NCBI RefSeq assembly: GCF_002287075.1
Contig: NZ_NSKE01000008.1
Location: 1-64,000, forward strand
DNA length: 64,000 bases
DNA from: Fodinibius salipaludis
Lineage (GTDB): Bacteria; Bacteroidota; Rhodothermia; Balneolales; Balneolaceae
Reading direction: 5' to 3'
The notes beneath the pieces are model-generated. The model was given only the letters and a program-made list of their open reading frames with translations, did no database searches and was not told the origin of the DNA. Shown here piece after piece: positions 45,555 through 55,687 of this stretch (position 1 is the stretch's first letter; each line of letters begins with the position of its first letter). The position numbers and the translations under genes were made by a program.

Positions 45555-47228
45555 ATGATCATCCGTTTAGAACAGTTAAATCCTATCATAGGTGATATCA
45601 ATGGCAATTTAACGCTTATTGAAGAGGCTATAGCTAATGCAGAAGCGGATAATGTGGATTTGCTTGTGCTTCCGGAATTAGTGGTTTGTGGGTATTCCCC
45701 GATGGATTTGATTGAGCATCAATCTTTTTTAGATACGGTGTACCAGGCGAATGATCGGCTCAAAGTAAATTCAAGAGATACGGCTGTTTTATTTGGAACA
45801 ATTACTCCTAATAACAATGCGACTGGACGGAACTGTTTTAATAGTGCTTTGTTGGTCCAGAATGGTTATAAAATAGCAGAAGTTCATAAAACGTTGCTAC
45901 CTACCTATGATGTGTATGACGAACTCCGATATTTTGAGCCCAATAATACCTTTGAATGTATTGAGTTCAAAGGCACAAAAATTGGGATTACAATTTGTGA
46001 AGATATTTGGCATAATTTTGAGCTTCCTTATGTGACCTATGATGTAAATCCTGCCAAAGAGTTGGTGGAAAGAGGTGCGGAAGCAATTTTCAATCTCTCG
46101 GCTTCCCCCTATACCAAAGACAAGCCCCACAAACGTCAAAAAATGTTACAGCAGCATGCTCAACGTTTGGGGGTTCCCATCTTCTACGCCAATCAGATAG
46201 GTGGGAATACGGAATTAGTTTCGGATGGGGATTCAATGACTATTAGCAGTGATGCTGAAGTAGTGGGGAGAGCCCCGCTTTTTGACGAGGCACATATTGA
46301 TTTCAAATGGAACCCCAAAGCAGATATGTTAGAAAATGTAGGACCGGAGCCTGCAGAAGTTTCAGCGGAAATTGCCCAGATGTTCAATGCTTTGAGGCTG
46401 GGTTTGCAGGATTATCTTGACAAAACAGGTATTGCCGATGATGTTGTTTTGGGATTAAGCGGAGGGATTGATTCTGCGTTAGTTGCTGCCATTGCAACGG
46501 AGGCCTTAGGAGCCGAAAATGTAGTTGGCATTACCATGCCGTCAAAATTTTCATCAGAAGGGAGCGTTACAGATTCAGAGCAGCTCGCGCATAATCTTGG
46601 AATTGAGTTACATGAGATAGCGGTTAAAGATTTATATGACCAGTTTAATGTAGCTTTAGACCCGCTTTTAAAAGATTCGCCGTTTGGAGTGGCTGAGGAG
46701 AACTTGCAGCCGCGCATTCGGGGTACGTTGTTAATGGCATACTCCAACAAATTTGGGAATATGTTGTTGAATACTGGAAATAAATCTGAGCTGGCAACCG
46801 GTTACTGCACATTATATGGTGATATGGCTGGGGGCTTGGGAGTGATAGCTGATCTGTATAAACTTGAAGTGTATGAGATGGCTCACTGGCTCAATGAAGA
46901 ATATTATGGAGAAGAAGTTATTCCATCAGCAATAATTAATAAGCCGCCAAGTGCTGAATTACGTCCGGCTCAAAAAGATGCAGATAGTTTGCCAAAATAT
47001 GATATTTTAGATCTTATTTTGGAGGCTTATATTGAAAAGCGGCTCTCAATTACAGAAATTGCTGACCAAGGCTTTGACATTGATACCGTTCAAGAAATTG
47101 TCGCACTGGTAGATCGTAATGAATATAAGCGCTTTCAGGCTGTTCCTGCTATAAAAGTTAGTGACAAGGCTTTCGGGTCAGGCAGACGTTGGCCGTTGGT
47201 ACAACGTTGGACAAGTAGTCGAAATTGA
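45555..47228 (+). CDS. nadE: Glutamine-dependent NAD+ synthetase
   Basis: Makes NAD+ from nicotinate adenine dinucleotide, ATP and glutamine. An N-terminal nitrilase-type glutaminase (about 1-270) has LVLPELVVCGY (Glu), VHKTLLPTYD (Lys) and GITICEDIW (Cys). The C-terminal synthetase has the PP-loop VVLGLSGGIDSALVA (about 296-310) and GNKSELATGYCTLYGD. The 557 residues fit the short bacterial two-domain form. Confidence 0.95.
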   Translation: MIIRLEQLNPIIGDINGNLTLIEEAIANAEADNVDLLVLPELVVCGYSPMDLIEHQSFLDTVYQANDRLKVNSRDTAVLFGTITPNNNATGRNCFNSALLVQNGYKIAEVHKTLLPTYDVYDELRYFEPNNTFECIEFKGTKIGITICEDIWHNFELPYVTYDVNPAKELVERGAEAIFNLSASPYTKDKPHKRQKMLQQHAQRLGVPIFYANQIGGNTELVSDGDSMTISSDAEVVGRAPLFDEAHIDFKWNPKADMLENVGPEPAEVSAEIAQMFNALRLGLQDYLDKTGIADDVVLGLSGGIDSALVAAIATEALGAENVVGITMPSKFSSEGSVTDSEQLAHNLGIELHEIAVKDLYDQFNVALDPLLKDSPFGVAEENLQPRIRGTLLMAYSNKFGNMLLNTGNKSELATGYCTLYGDMAGGLGVIADLYKLEVYEMAHWLNEEYYGEEVIPSAIINKPPSAELRPAQKDADSLPKYDILDLILEAYIEKRLSITEIADQGFDIDTVQEIVALVDRNEYKRFQAVPAIKVSDKAFGSGRRWPLVQRWTSSRN

Positions 47229-47279
47229 CGTTATTAATAGGAGAGTATCGAAAAATTTAACTCTATACCGAAGAATTCT

Positions 47280-49274
47280 ATGCAGAATAAGATACAGCTT
47301 TTACTTGTTTTTATTTTAATCATAGGTGTTGCCCCCATACTTGCTCAGCAACAGGATGAGGATATCCAACTGGAGGAAACTCCTATGCCAGCCAAGCTGC
47401 TTCCCTATAATAATCCTATGGAATCGGGTGACGATAATTTTGCAGAGGAAGAAGCTCGGCCGGAAGTGAAGCTCGACGATTTTCAAAAAGATTTGATGCG
47501 CCGTATCGCTGATATATATCGGATGAATGTAAATGCTATTGAAGCACAACTTCAGGATGATCCGCTGAGTGCCGAGACGCATATTACCGACGCTCTAAAT
47601 GCTATGCAGAACCTTTTGGACACCTATCCCGAAGTGCAATCCAATAAGCGATTTAGTGCGCTATACCGCTCGGTAATGACCGAATATCGATCGTTCTATG
47701 GAGTGGATGATTCTACAAAACAGGTCCAAGGCGAAATTTTTGCGGTTCAAGAAGAATTGTATTCTGGAGATGATGAGTGGATGAGCGAGGGATATGTGCT
47801 TCCGGATAATATTACGACCCCCAAAACGGAAGTACCCCTTGTGCAAAACCGGCAGGTTAATCGACACCTGATGTACTTTACACTTAAGCGTCCCGAAGTG
47901 ATGGAGACGTGGTTAACACGCACTAAGAAGTACTTCCCGATGATGGAAAAGATATTTAAAGAGGAAGGAGTGCCCACAGAGTTAATGCATCTTGCGATGG
48001 TTGAAAGTGGATTGAACCCCAAGGCACGTAGCTGGGCATCAGCCGTGGGAATGTGGCAGTTTATTCAAGCAACAGGTTCTATGTATGGGTTAGAGGTCAA
48101 TTGGTGGGTTGATGAACGGCGTGATCCCGAAAAAGCAACCCGTGCAGCGGCACGACATTTGAAAGATTTATACAACATTTGGGGAGATTGGCACTTGGCT
48201 ATTGCGAATTACAATATTAGTCCCCGCGGATTGAAAAGAGCTATTCGAGCAGCCGGTGAGGAAAACTATTGGGCTGCACTCCCTTATTTGCCACGCGAAA
48301 CGCAGGGGTATGTTCCCGGATTTATAGCAGCAACGATGATTGAGATGAATCCGGAACAATTTGGGTTTACAGGGCAATATCAGTCTGAAGAATACGATTA
48401 TGAGGTTTTTGAAGTGGCTGCATTGATGCCGCTTGACGCTTTGGCTGATGCTGCCGGAATTACAACGGAGAAACTGAAAGATTATAATCCGGAGCTTCGA
48501 CGTTGGGCAACACCTCCCGGCAACAGTTATTCATTAAAGTTGCCGAAAGGAACAAAAGAACAGTTTGCTGCAAATTACGAGGACATCCCAAAAGAAGAAC
48601 GCAGCCAAAATGTAGCTATGCATACGGTGAATAGAGGAGAGACCTTAGGATATATTGCAAGAAAATATGGTACTTCGGTACGGGCCCTTTATGAGACGAA
48701 TGAAAATTTGTCAAACACCATTCATCCCGGCCAAAAAGTTGTAGTACCTTTAGCGCCGGGAAGCAACGAAAAAATTGCTGTTAATAAACCTACCCATCAG
48801 CCCCGAGGGAATACCTCTACAAGACAAAAAAGATCCAAGTCAAAAGCGCCGGCTAATTCAACCCAGCTTACCTATAAGGTAAAAGATGGAGATACCATTG
48901 GCCATATTGCTGAATGGTATGATGTTCGGGCATGGCAAATACGTTCTTGGAATGGGATATCAAATTATATTCGTCCTGGACAAAATCTGACGATTCATGT
49001 TCCACAGTCAAAGCAGTCGTATTACAGCCAGATTAACAGCATGTCTTTTAGTAAAAAGCAAGAATTGGAGCGTGAGCAACGATCCGGCAAAGATATAACA
49101 GAAGCATATTTGGCGTCGGCTGATGATGGAAACAATGTGACATATACTGTGCAATCCAATGATACCCTGATACAAATAGCCAACTCTTTTGGGGTATCTA
49201 TAAATCAGATTAAGCGGTTGAATAATCTCAACGGATCAAGAATTTATGTTGGTCAACAGTTGAAGATTAAATAA
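47280..49274 (+). CDS. Membrane-bound lytic transglycosylase, MltD-like, with three LysM repeats
   Basis: A 664-residue exported muramidase. After a signal peptide (ending ILAQ, about 23) and an acidic leader, the SLT domain (about 225-375) shows catalytic Glu about 242 in LAMVESGLNPKA and the family GMWQFIQATG and AIANYNISP. LysM repeats begin at about 443 (HTVNRGETLGYIARKYG), 535 (YKVKDGDTIGHIAEWY) and 622 (YTVQSNDTLIQIANSFG). It binds and cuts peptidoglycan. ctpA follows 11 nt downstream. Confidence 0.92.
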   Translation: MQNKIQLLLVFILIIGVAPILAQQQDEDIQLEETPMPAKLLPYNNPMESGDDNFAEEEARPEVKLDDFQKDLMRRIADIYRMNVNAIEAQLQDDPLSAETHITDALNAMQNLLDTYPEVQSNKRFSALYRSVMTEYRSFYGVDDSTKQVQGEIFAVQEELYSGDDEWMSEGYVLPDNITTPKTEVPLVQNRQVNRHLMYFTLKRPEVMETWLTRTKKYFPMMEKIFKEEGVPTELMHLAMVESGLNPKARSWASAVGMWQFIQATGSMYGLEVNWWVDERRDPEKATRAAARHLKDLYNIWGDWHLAIANYNISPRGLKRAIRAAGEENYWAALPYLPRETQGYVPGFIAATMIEMNPEQFGFTGQYQSEEYDYEVFEVAALMPLDALADAAGITTEKLKDYNPELRRWATPPGNSYSLKLPKGTKEQFAANYEDIPKEERSQNVAMHTVNRGETLGYIARKYGTSVRALYETNENLSNTIHPGQKVVVPLAPGSNEKIAVNKPTHQPRGNTSTRQKRSKSKAPANSTQLTYKVKDGDTIGHIAEWYDVRAWQIRSWNGISNYIRPGQNLTIHVPQSKQSYYSQINSMSFSKKQELEREQRSGKDITEAYLASADDGNNVTYTVQSNDTLIQIANSFGVSINQIKRLNNLNGSRIYVGQQLKIK

Positions 49275-49285
49275 GATATTCTTCA

Positions 49286-50935
49286 ATGGGTAAGATGAGG
49301 AAATTTTTAGTTGCCGGAGTGCTGGCGCTGACTTCTTTAGCGCTGATAGGTGTGGCACGTAATCCGGATATCTATTTCCTCATCAAAAAGAACTTCACCA
49401 TCTTCAGCGAAGTATACCGGACGGTTTCTTTGGAGTATGTGGATGAAGTAGATCCCGAAAAACTGATGCGCAAAGGGATTGATGCGATGCTGGAATCGCT
49501 TGATCCCTATACCGTTATGGTTGATGAAGCTCAACAGCAAAATATGGAGATCATCAGTCGCGGAAGTTATGGAGGGGTAGGTTTGGATGTAGGATTTCGG
49601 GATGGACAAATTGTAGTTATTGCACCTATCGAAGGCTATTCAGCACATCGCAAAGGTATTCGGGCGGGCGACGTTATTATTAAAGTTGATGGCGTAGCAG
49701 TTGAAGATTTAATGCCTGAGGAAGTACAAGAGTTGATAGATGGGGAGTTGGGATCCACCGTTACGTTAACGATTAAGCGGTATGGACTTGATAACCCCAT
49801 AGAGTTTGAGTTAGAGCGTCAGCGAGTTGAGGTGAAAAATGTAGGATATGCAGGATTGGTGGGAGACTCGCAGAATATTGGTTACATCTTGTTAAATCGT
49901 TTCTCAAAAGGCACGGCCGAAGAGGTACGAAAAGCGATTCAAGATCTTACCTCAAATAATAAGCTTGATGGAATAATTTTAGATTTCCGAAATAATCCCG
50001 GTGGATTGTTAGAAGAGGCGGTAGGTACCGTTGACAAATTTATTCCACAAGATCAGATGGTTGTTGAAACACGAGGGCGTCAAAGTCAGCATAATAACAT
50101 ATTTGCTACTGAAGAAACGCCCGTTTTGCCGGAGATGCCGTTGGTATTGCTCCAGAACGGAGGTAGTGCCAGTGCTTCGGAAATTGTGGCCGGGGCATTT
50201 CAGGATTACGATCGGGCTGTAATTATAGGGGAACAAAGTTTTGGAAAGGGGTTGGTGCAAACTGTGACGCAGCTTTCATACAATACGGCTCTTAAAATGA
50301 CGATTTCGAGATATTATATCCCCAGCGGACGCAGTATTCAGTCTATAACTTATACGCACGATGATAATAACAGTGCGGTATTGAAACCGGATTCACTCCG
50401 ACAAAAATTTAAAACACGTAATGGCAGAACGGTTTATGATGGCAACGGCATTGCCCCGGACATCAAAGTGGGTGCTGAGGAACCGTCACTGCTGGAAACT
50501 TCACTTTTGAGAGAGAACCTGTTTTTTAATTTTGCCAATCAATATGCGGCCATGCATGACAGTTTAAGTGAGTCTTTTGGTTCTGATGCTTTATATGATG
50601 AATTTACGTCGTTCGTGTCCGATAAGAATTTTCAATACCAAACGTCCTCTGAGAAGCATTTGGCAAAAATTGATTCGTTACTTGATGGGGGAAAGGGTGA
50701 AAGCAAGAAACATATTCAAGAGTTGGAAAACGTTATTGGTAAAAAAAAGAAGCAACAGTTCGAACAAGAACGCCCTGACCTCGAAAAAAGATTATACCTG
50801 GAATTGATAGCACGTTATAAAGGTCAGCAGGGACAAACGGCCGCTTGGTTGCCACATGATGAGGTAGTCAATAAAGCTGTTTCGATATTACAGAATAATG
50901 AACAGTATAACAGTATTTTAGCAGGATCTAATTAG
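49286..50935 (+). CDS. S41 carboxy-terminal processing protease
   Basis: A 549-residue periplasmic protease with an N-terminal membrane anchor (about 7-25), a PDZ domain (about 95-170: GGVGLDVGFRDGQIVVIAP) and the S41 domain (about 195-385). The serine lies in NGGSASASEIVAG (about 296) and the Lys in SFGKG (about 321). A Lys/Glu-rich C-terminal tail follows. CtpA-type proteases trim envelope proteins and cell-wall hydrolases, which fits the lytic transglycosylase just upstream. Confidence 0.92.
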   Translation: MGKMRKFLVAGVLALTSLALIGVARNPDIYFLIKKNFTIFSEVYRTVSLEYVDEVDPEKLMRKGIDAMLESLDPYTVMVDEAQQQNMEIISRGSYGGVGLDVGFRDGQIVVIAPIEGYSAHRKGIRAGDVIIKVDGVAVEDLMPEEVQELIDGELGSTVTLTIKRYGLDNPIEFELERQRVEVKNVGYAGLVGDSQNIGYILLNRFSKGTAEEVRKAIQDLTSNNKLDGIILDFRNNPGGLLEEAVGTVDKFIPQDQMVVETRGRQSQHNNIFATEETPVLPEMPLVLLQNGGSASASEIVAGAFQDYDRAVIIGEQSFGKGLVQTVTQLSYNTALKMTISRYYIPSGRSIQSITYTHDDNNSAVLKPDSLRQKFKTRNGRTVYDGNGIAPDIKVGAEEPSLLETSLLRENLFFNFANQYAAMHDSLSESFGSDALYDEFTSFVSDKNFQYQTSSEKHLAKIDSLLDGGKGESKKHIQELENVIGKKKKQQFEQERPDLEKRLYLELIARYKGQQGQTAAWLPHDEVVNKAVSILQNNEQYNSILAGSN

Positions 50936-50937
50936 GA

Positions 50938-51777
50938 GTGGCAAAAGCAGATCTACATATCCATACAACAGCATCCGACGGACATTCAACACCGCAGCAA
51001 ATTATAAAAAGTGCAAAAAAGCATAACCTGGATGTAATATCAATTACCGATCATGATACTATTCGCGGTTATAGAAAAGCAGTGACGGCAGCAGAAGAAA
51101 CAGATATAACTTTGTTGCCCGGGGTCGAGATCACCTCAGATTTTAACGGTCGTGAATGTCACCTGTTGGCTTATTGCTTTGATCCGGATCATTCAGTTAT
51201 TACTCAGTTACTAGTTCAGCATTATCACTCCCGGCTTGAACGTGGAAAATGGATTGTAAATGAGCTCAGAAAAAAAGGGCTTGATATAAATATTGATGAG
51301 GTCAAGGCAGAGGCGAATGGCAGTAATATTGGTCGTCCGCATATTGCCTCTGTACTTATTGACAAGGGATATGTTGCATCTTTTAAAGAGGCATTTATTC
51401 GCTATCTGAGCGATCAGTCGCTTGGTAGCATTTATAATGAGTATTATTCACATCACAAGGTTATTAAAAGTGTAAAAGAAGCCGGGGGAGCTGTTGTTGT
51501 AGCACATCCTGGAAATTTATATTCTGAGGATGAACTTGAAAAACTTGTCGAGGCCGGAATTGATGGCATTGAGTTTATTCATCCGAGCCACGATTATGAC
51601 CGACAAAAACAGATAGAGACATTTGCTGAAAAACACAACCTGCTGAAAACCGGTGGCAGCGACTTTCATGGTGGGGATAAAGAATATCAGAAATTTTTTG
51701 GAGTCGTCACTATTAATACCAAATATGTGCACCGATTGGTTCGGTTGACTGATCAGCGAAAAGCACTCAAAGTTTAG
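50938..51777 (+). CDS. PHP-domain phosphoesterase (RNase AM/TrpH-like)
   Basis: A 279-residue metal-dependent phosphatase. PHP motifs in order: DLHIHTTASDGHSTP, VISITDHDTIRGY, LLPGVEITSDFNGRECHLLAY, VVVAHPGN and GGSDFHGG. Relatives remove phosphate from 3',5'-nucleoside bisphosphates or trim 5S rRNA ends. The GTG start lies 2 nt past the ctpA stop and inside an AGGAG, so translation is likely coupled to ctpA. ribH follows 3 nt later. Confidence 0.87.
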   Translation: MAKADLHIHTTASDGHSTPQQIIKSAKKHNLDVISITDHDTIRGYRKAVTAAEETDITLLPGVEITSDFNGRECHLLAYCFDPDHSVITQLLVQHYHSRLERGKWIVNELRKKGLDINIDEVKAEANGSNIGRPHIASVLIDKGYVASFKEAFIRYLSDQSLGSIYNEYYSHHKVIKSVKEAGGAVVVAHPGNLYSEDELEKLVEAGIDGIEFIHPSHDYDRQKQIETFAEKHNLLKTGGSDFHGGDKEYQKFFGVVTINTKYVHRLVRLTDQRKALKV

Positions 51778-51780
51778 GTT

Positions 51781-52257
51781 ATGGCAGATAATATTTTACA
51801 GGGTGATACCGTCAGTAATAAATTTAGCATTGGTATTGCCATTGCAAAATGGAATTCTTTTATCACGGATGAATTACTGGAAGGAGCACTAAATACGCTC
51901 AAGAGTAAAGGGTTTGGTGACGAACAAATATTGATAGCTCGCTGCCCCGGTGCGTATGAACTACCGTTTACAGCAAAAAAATTATTAGAATATACCGATG
52001 GCGTAATAACGCTGGGAGCTGTTATACAAGGTGATACGCCCCATTTTGACTATGTATGTGATGCTGTGAATCGGGGCGTAACTGATCTTAATTTAAAGGG
52101 TAATAAGCCAGTGGTTTTTGGCGTTTTAACAACGGATAATGTAGCGCAGGCACAGGAACGCTCTGGGCTCAAAGGGGATAAGGGTAATAAAGGAGCAGAA
52201 GCTGCGCTTGCCCTAATTGAAATGATTTCGCTAACTGAAAAATTTGAAAAATTATAA
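51781..52257 (+). CDS. ribH: 6,7-dimethyl-8-ribityllumazine synthase
   Basis: Penultimate step of riboflavin synthesis. The 158 residues show GIAIAKWNSFITDELLEGA at the start, CPGAYELPFTAKKLL, and LGAVIQGDTPHFDYVCDAVNRG with the catalytic His. The rest of the rib pathway is not nearby and no FMN riboswitch is visible; the gene is read through from ctpA and the PHP gene. Confidence 0.95.
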   Translation: MADNILQGDTVSNKFSIGIAIAKWNSFITDELLEGALNTLKSKGFGDEQILIARCPGAYELPFTAKKLLEYTDGVITLGAVIQGDTPHFDYVCDAVNRGVTDLNLKGNKPVVFGVLTTDNVAQAQERSGLKGDKGNKGAEAALALIEMISLTEKFEKL

Positions 52258-52328
52258 TTCGTATTAGCTTGAAATAACGGGTATAAAACTCTAATATTGA
52301 TAGCTTAATAAAACACGGATACTACGTA

Positions 52329-53156
52329 TTGGAACCAATTTCGCTCACAAATAAAGAACAGAATAGCAGTGACAAGAAGTCACAGTCCGCGCTGATAGAG
52401 CAGGGGGCAATCCCTGAGCATATTGCTATTATTATGGATGGCAACGGCCGTTGGGCCAAGAGTCGCGGCAATATTCGTTCTTACGGGCATAAAGTTGGTG
52501 TAGATTCTGTACGGGATGTAACCGAAGCTTGTGCACAAATTGGTGTTAAGTATTTGACTCTCTATGCGTTTTCGACTGAGAATTGGGGGCGCCCCAAGAT
52601 GGAAGTCAGTGCCCTGATGCGTTTATTGGCTCGTTCACTGAGAAAAGAGGCCGATAATCTAAACGAGAATAATATTAAGCTCGAGACAATAGGACAGATC
52701 GATCGGTTTCCTGAAAATTGTCAGCAAGAATTACGAGAAGCTATTGATTTGACCAAAGATAATGATCGGCTGCAGTTATGTCTTGCACTCAGCTACTCGG
52801 GCCGTTGGGATATTACCGAAGCGGTTAAAAAACTGGCTCAATCGGCAAAAGAAGGTGATATTGATCCCAATAAAATTGATGATAAAATGATAAGTGATCA
52901 TTTATCAACAGCCGATGTCCCCGATCCCGAACTAATTATTCGAACAAGTGGTGAATACCGAATCAGCAATTTTTTGCTTTGGCAGTTGGCTTATTCCGAA
53001 CTATACATAACAGAAACATACTGGCCGGACTTTCGCCGAGAGGAGTTATATAAAGCCATTCAATCATTTCAACAACGAGAACGTAGATTTGGCAAAGTTT
53101 CTGAGAATTCGCAAAAGAAATCCTCAAGTCTATACGTTCAAGAGCTGACACCCTAA
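52329..53156 (+). CDS. uppS: Isoprenyl transferase (undecaprenyl diphosphate synthase)
   Basis: Builds the C55 lipid carrier for peptidoglycan and other envelope polymers. The 275 residues include a 30-residue N-terminal extension before IPEHIAIIMDGNGRWAKSRG (catalytic Asp). LTLYAFSTENWGRP and the closing RTSGEYRISNFLLWQLAYSE are family signatures. The start is TTG with no clear ribosome site. It precedes bamA, a conserved pairing in this bacterial group. Confidence 0.95.
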   Translation: MEPISLTNKEQNSSDKKSQSALIEQGAIPEHIAIIMDGNGRWAKSRGNIRSYGHKVGVDSVRDVTEACAQIGVKYLTLYAFSTENWGRPKMEVSALMRLLARSLRKEADNLNENNIKLETIGQIDRFPENCQQELREAIDLTKDNDRLQLCLALSYSGRWDITEAVKKLAQSAKEGDIDPNKIDDKMISDHLSTADVPDPELIIRTSGEYRISNFLLWQLAYSELYITETYWPDFRREELYKAIQSFQQRERRFGKVSENSQKKSSSLYVQELTP

Positions 53157-53206
53157 CCTTTCATATAAATATCGTAAGCTCAATTTTGTTTCAACAACGA
53201 ACCCAC

Positions 53207-55687
53207 GTGAAGAAATTATTAGTTACTCTTTTCGTCCTTTGCTTCATTTATAATCCTGCATTTTCTCAGGATACTTCCTTAAATATCGAAAATCCGATGA
53301 ACAATCGTCCCCAGCAGTTCGAAGTGCTGGGAGTGGAAGTAGAGGGACTAACAACATCCCGTGAAGAATTTGTTATTGGTACCAGTGGACTGCAGGTAGG
53401 GACACAAATAACCATACCCGGAGAAGATTTGTCAAGAGCTATTAAAAGTCTTCATAGAACAGGATTATTTTCTGATGTCGAGATTTTTGAAACTGATCGC
53501 GAGTCGGGCGGTATATATCTGAAAATTGTAGTACAGGAACAGCCACGCTTAGAAGGTTTTGAGATTCACGGCACAAAACGATCACATCGTAAGGATCTCG
53601 AGGAAGAGATTACCCTGCTAAGAGGATATGCCGTTACTGAATCATCATTGGCGCAGGCTAAAAATACCATACAGCGATATTACGATGAAAAAGGATATTG
53701 GTACACTGATATCGAAGTTGAAAAATCTCAGCCTGATACCGTTCGAAATCGGGTAACGGTTCATTTTAATGTTGATCCTGGTGAACGTTTAGAGGTCAAG
53801 GAAATAGCGTTTGAAGGTAACGAGCAGTTTAGTGATCGTACGCTTCGCAAGGAACTGGGTGAAATTAATGAAGACCGCTGGTGGAAATTCTTTTCTAAAA
53901 AACTTTTTAAAGAAGAAGACTTTGAAACGGCGAAGGAGAATTTAAGAGATTTTTATGGTGAGCATGGATTTCTTGATTTTCGTGTAACAAGTGATACCGT
54001 TTATACCTTTCCATATACGCAGCGCAGGTTAGTATTTTTAAAAACTCCTGCCGAAGGTATTAAAGTAAACCTTACGGTTGATGAAGGGCCGCAGTATAAG
54101 GTTCGGGATATTTCTTGGGAGGGGAACACGGTTTATACCGATGAACGACTTACTGAAGTACTGGGCTTTGAAAAGGGAGAAGTTTTTGACCAGAAAAAAT
54201 TTCAGAATAAGACACAATTTTCCCAGGAAGGTACTGACATAACAGGCCTCTATCGTGATATTGGATATTTGTTTTTTAGAGTTGAGCCGGAGATTGAAGT
54301 TGTTGGTAAAGACTCCGTGGATTTAAATATGAATATCTACGAAGATGAAATCGCTTATATCAAAGAAGTTTCTTTTACCGGCAATAATAAGACCCACGAT
54401 GATGTTGTGCGGCGTACCCTGCGAACGGTACCTGGACAGAAGTATAGTCAGCAAGCGATTGTAAGAACAATCCGTGAGCTGGGGCAATTGGGATATTTCC
54501 GTTCGCAAGCTATTACGCCCAATCTTTCGCCTGATCGTGAAAACCATACCGTTGACATTAACTATCAGCTGGATGAATCGCAGAGTACTGATAATTTTGA
54601 ATTCTCTGGTGGTTTTGGTGGACAGGGTATTGGACTTATCCTGTCGGCACGGTTGAATTTTAATAACTTCTCTATCCAGCGTGCTCTTAGAGGTGAAGGT
54701 TGGAATCCAATTCCTTCAGGAGACGGCCAGAAACTATCACTGGGGGTACAGGTTACCGGTAGTGGCTATCAGAGTTATAGTCTCGGATTTCAAGAGCCGT
54801 GGTTAGGAGGGAGGCCGCTGTCGCTGGGTGTCAACATGAGTTATGATTTAATTAGTTATCGAGGTACTTCTTCCCGTAACGAAATGCTTTCAAGCAGTGT
54901 TTCACTCGGTAGGCGGTTAGACTGGCCTGATGATTATTTTACCCATCGTTCTGTAGTTTCTTATCAGTTGTATGATGTTGCAGGCGGTGCTTCATTCTTG
55001 GCGGAAGGAACCTCCAGTATTCTGAGTCTAAAGCAGGTGTTAGAGCGTAATTCTATCGATAATCCAATTGCACCTACAACCGGTTCAAAACTTAGTCTCT
55101 CGGGTGAAATTGCACCGCCATTTCCTGGTTTCTCACAGTTCTATAAGTTGAAATCATCGTATCAGAACCACACATCTGTCGTCGGTAAATTAGTGATGAC
55201 GAATACGATTGAGTATGGTTATCTGGGGTATTTAACTGACAGTCAACGAAGCGATTTCCAACGCTTTAAACTGGGTGGTACACAAATGCAGCAGCGCCAG
55301 AGCTTTTTGGATGATAATATAGATCTTCGTGGTTTCCCAGGTGGACGAAATGGTTCCATTTCACCGATTCAGAACGGAGAACCCGTAGGTGGACGCCTGT
55401 ACACTAAGTATTCATTTGAGCTGCGTTATCCTGCTATTACCGAACAACAGGCACAGGTTCACCCTTATATGTTCTTAGATTCCGGTAATGCTTTTGCAGA
55501 TACGCGAGAATTTTCACCTTTTGATGTAAAACGTTCCGTTGGTTTTGGAACGCGTATTTACTTGCCAATACTTGGGTTGGTAGACCTCAGTTATGGTTAT
55601 CGGTTGGATGGTATTCCAATTCCGAACAATCCGATCCGGCCCGGCGAATGGCAGTTCTTGTTTAATATTGGTGCACCATTTCAATAA
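53207..55687 (+). CDS. bamA: Outer membrane protein assembly factor BamA
   Basis: Outer-membrane insertase. The GTG at 53207 is chosen because it starts directly at a good signal peptide (KKLLVTLFVLCF...AFSQ); a TTG at 53186 would add seven residues. About five POTRA repeats (for example EVLGVEVEGLTTSREEFV, LEGFEIHGTKRSHRKDL, IKEVSFTGNNKTHDDVV) precede a 16-strand beta-barrel with LRGFPGGRNGSISP, corresponding to the conserved barrel-lid VRGF motif. The stop shares a base with the first OmpH start. Confidence 0.95.
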   Translation: MKKLLVTLFVLCFIYNPAFSQDTSLNIENPMNNRPQQFEVLGVEVEGLTTSREEFVIGTSGLQVGTQITIPGEDLSRAIKSLHRTGLFSDVEIFETDRESGGIYLKIVVQEQPRLEGFEIHGTKRSHRKDLEEEITLLRGYAVTESSLAQAKNTIQRYYDEKGYWYTDIEVEKSQPDTVRNRVTVHFNVDPGERLEVKEIAFEGNEQFSDRTLRKELGEINEDRWWKFFSKKLFKEEDFETAKENLRDFYGEHGFLDFRVTSDTVYTFPYTQRRLVFLKTPAEGIKVNLTVDEGPQYKVRDISWEGNTVYTDERLTEVLGFEKGEVFDQKKFQNKTQFSQEGTDITGLYRDIGYLFFRVEPEIEVVGKDSVDLNMNIYEDEIAYIKEVSFTGNNKTHDDVVRRTLRTVPGQKYSQQAIVRTIRELGQLGYFRSQAITPNLSPDRENHTVDINYQLDESQSTDNFEFSGGFGGQGIGLILSARLNFNNFSIQRALRGEGWNPIPSGDGQKLSLGVQVTGSGYQSYSLGFQEPWLGGRPLSLGVNMSYDLISYRGTSSRNEMLSSSVSLGRRLDWPDDYFTHRSVVSYQLYDVAGGASFLAEGTSSILSLKQVLERNSIDNPIAPTTGSKLSLSGEIAPPFPGFSQFYKLKSSYQNHTSVVGKLVMTNTIEYGYLGYLTDSQRSDFQRFKLGGTQMQQRQSFLDDNIDLRGFPGGRNGSISPIQNGEPVGGRLYTKYSFELRYPAITEQQAQVHPYMFLDSGNAFADTREFSPFDVKRSVGFGTRIYLPILGLVDLSYGYRLDGIPIPNNPIRPGEWQFLFNIGAPFQ

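Noticed and set aside
52258-52328. FMN riboswitch linked to ribH
   Set aside because: The spacer before ribH is only 3 nt and the one after it is 71 nt; neither has room for, or motifs of, an RFN element.
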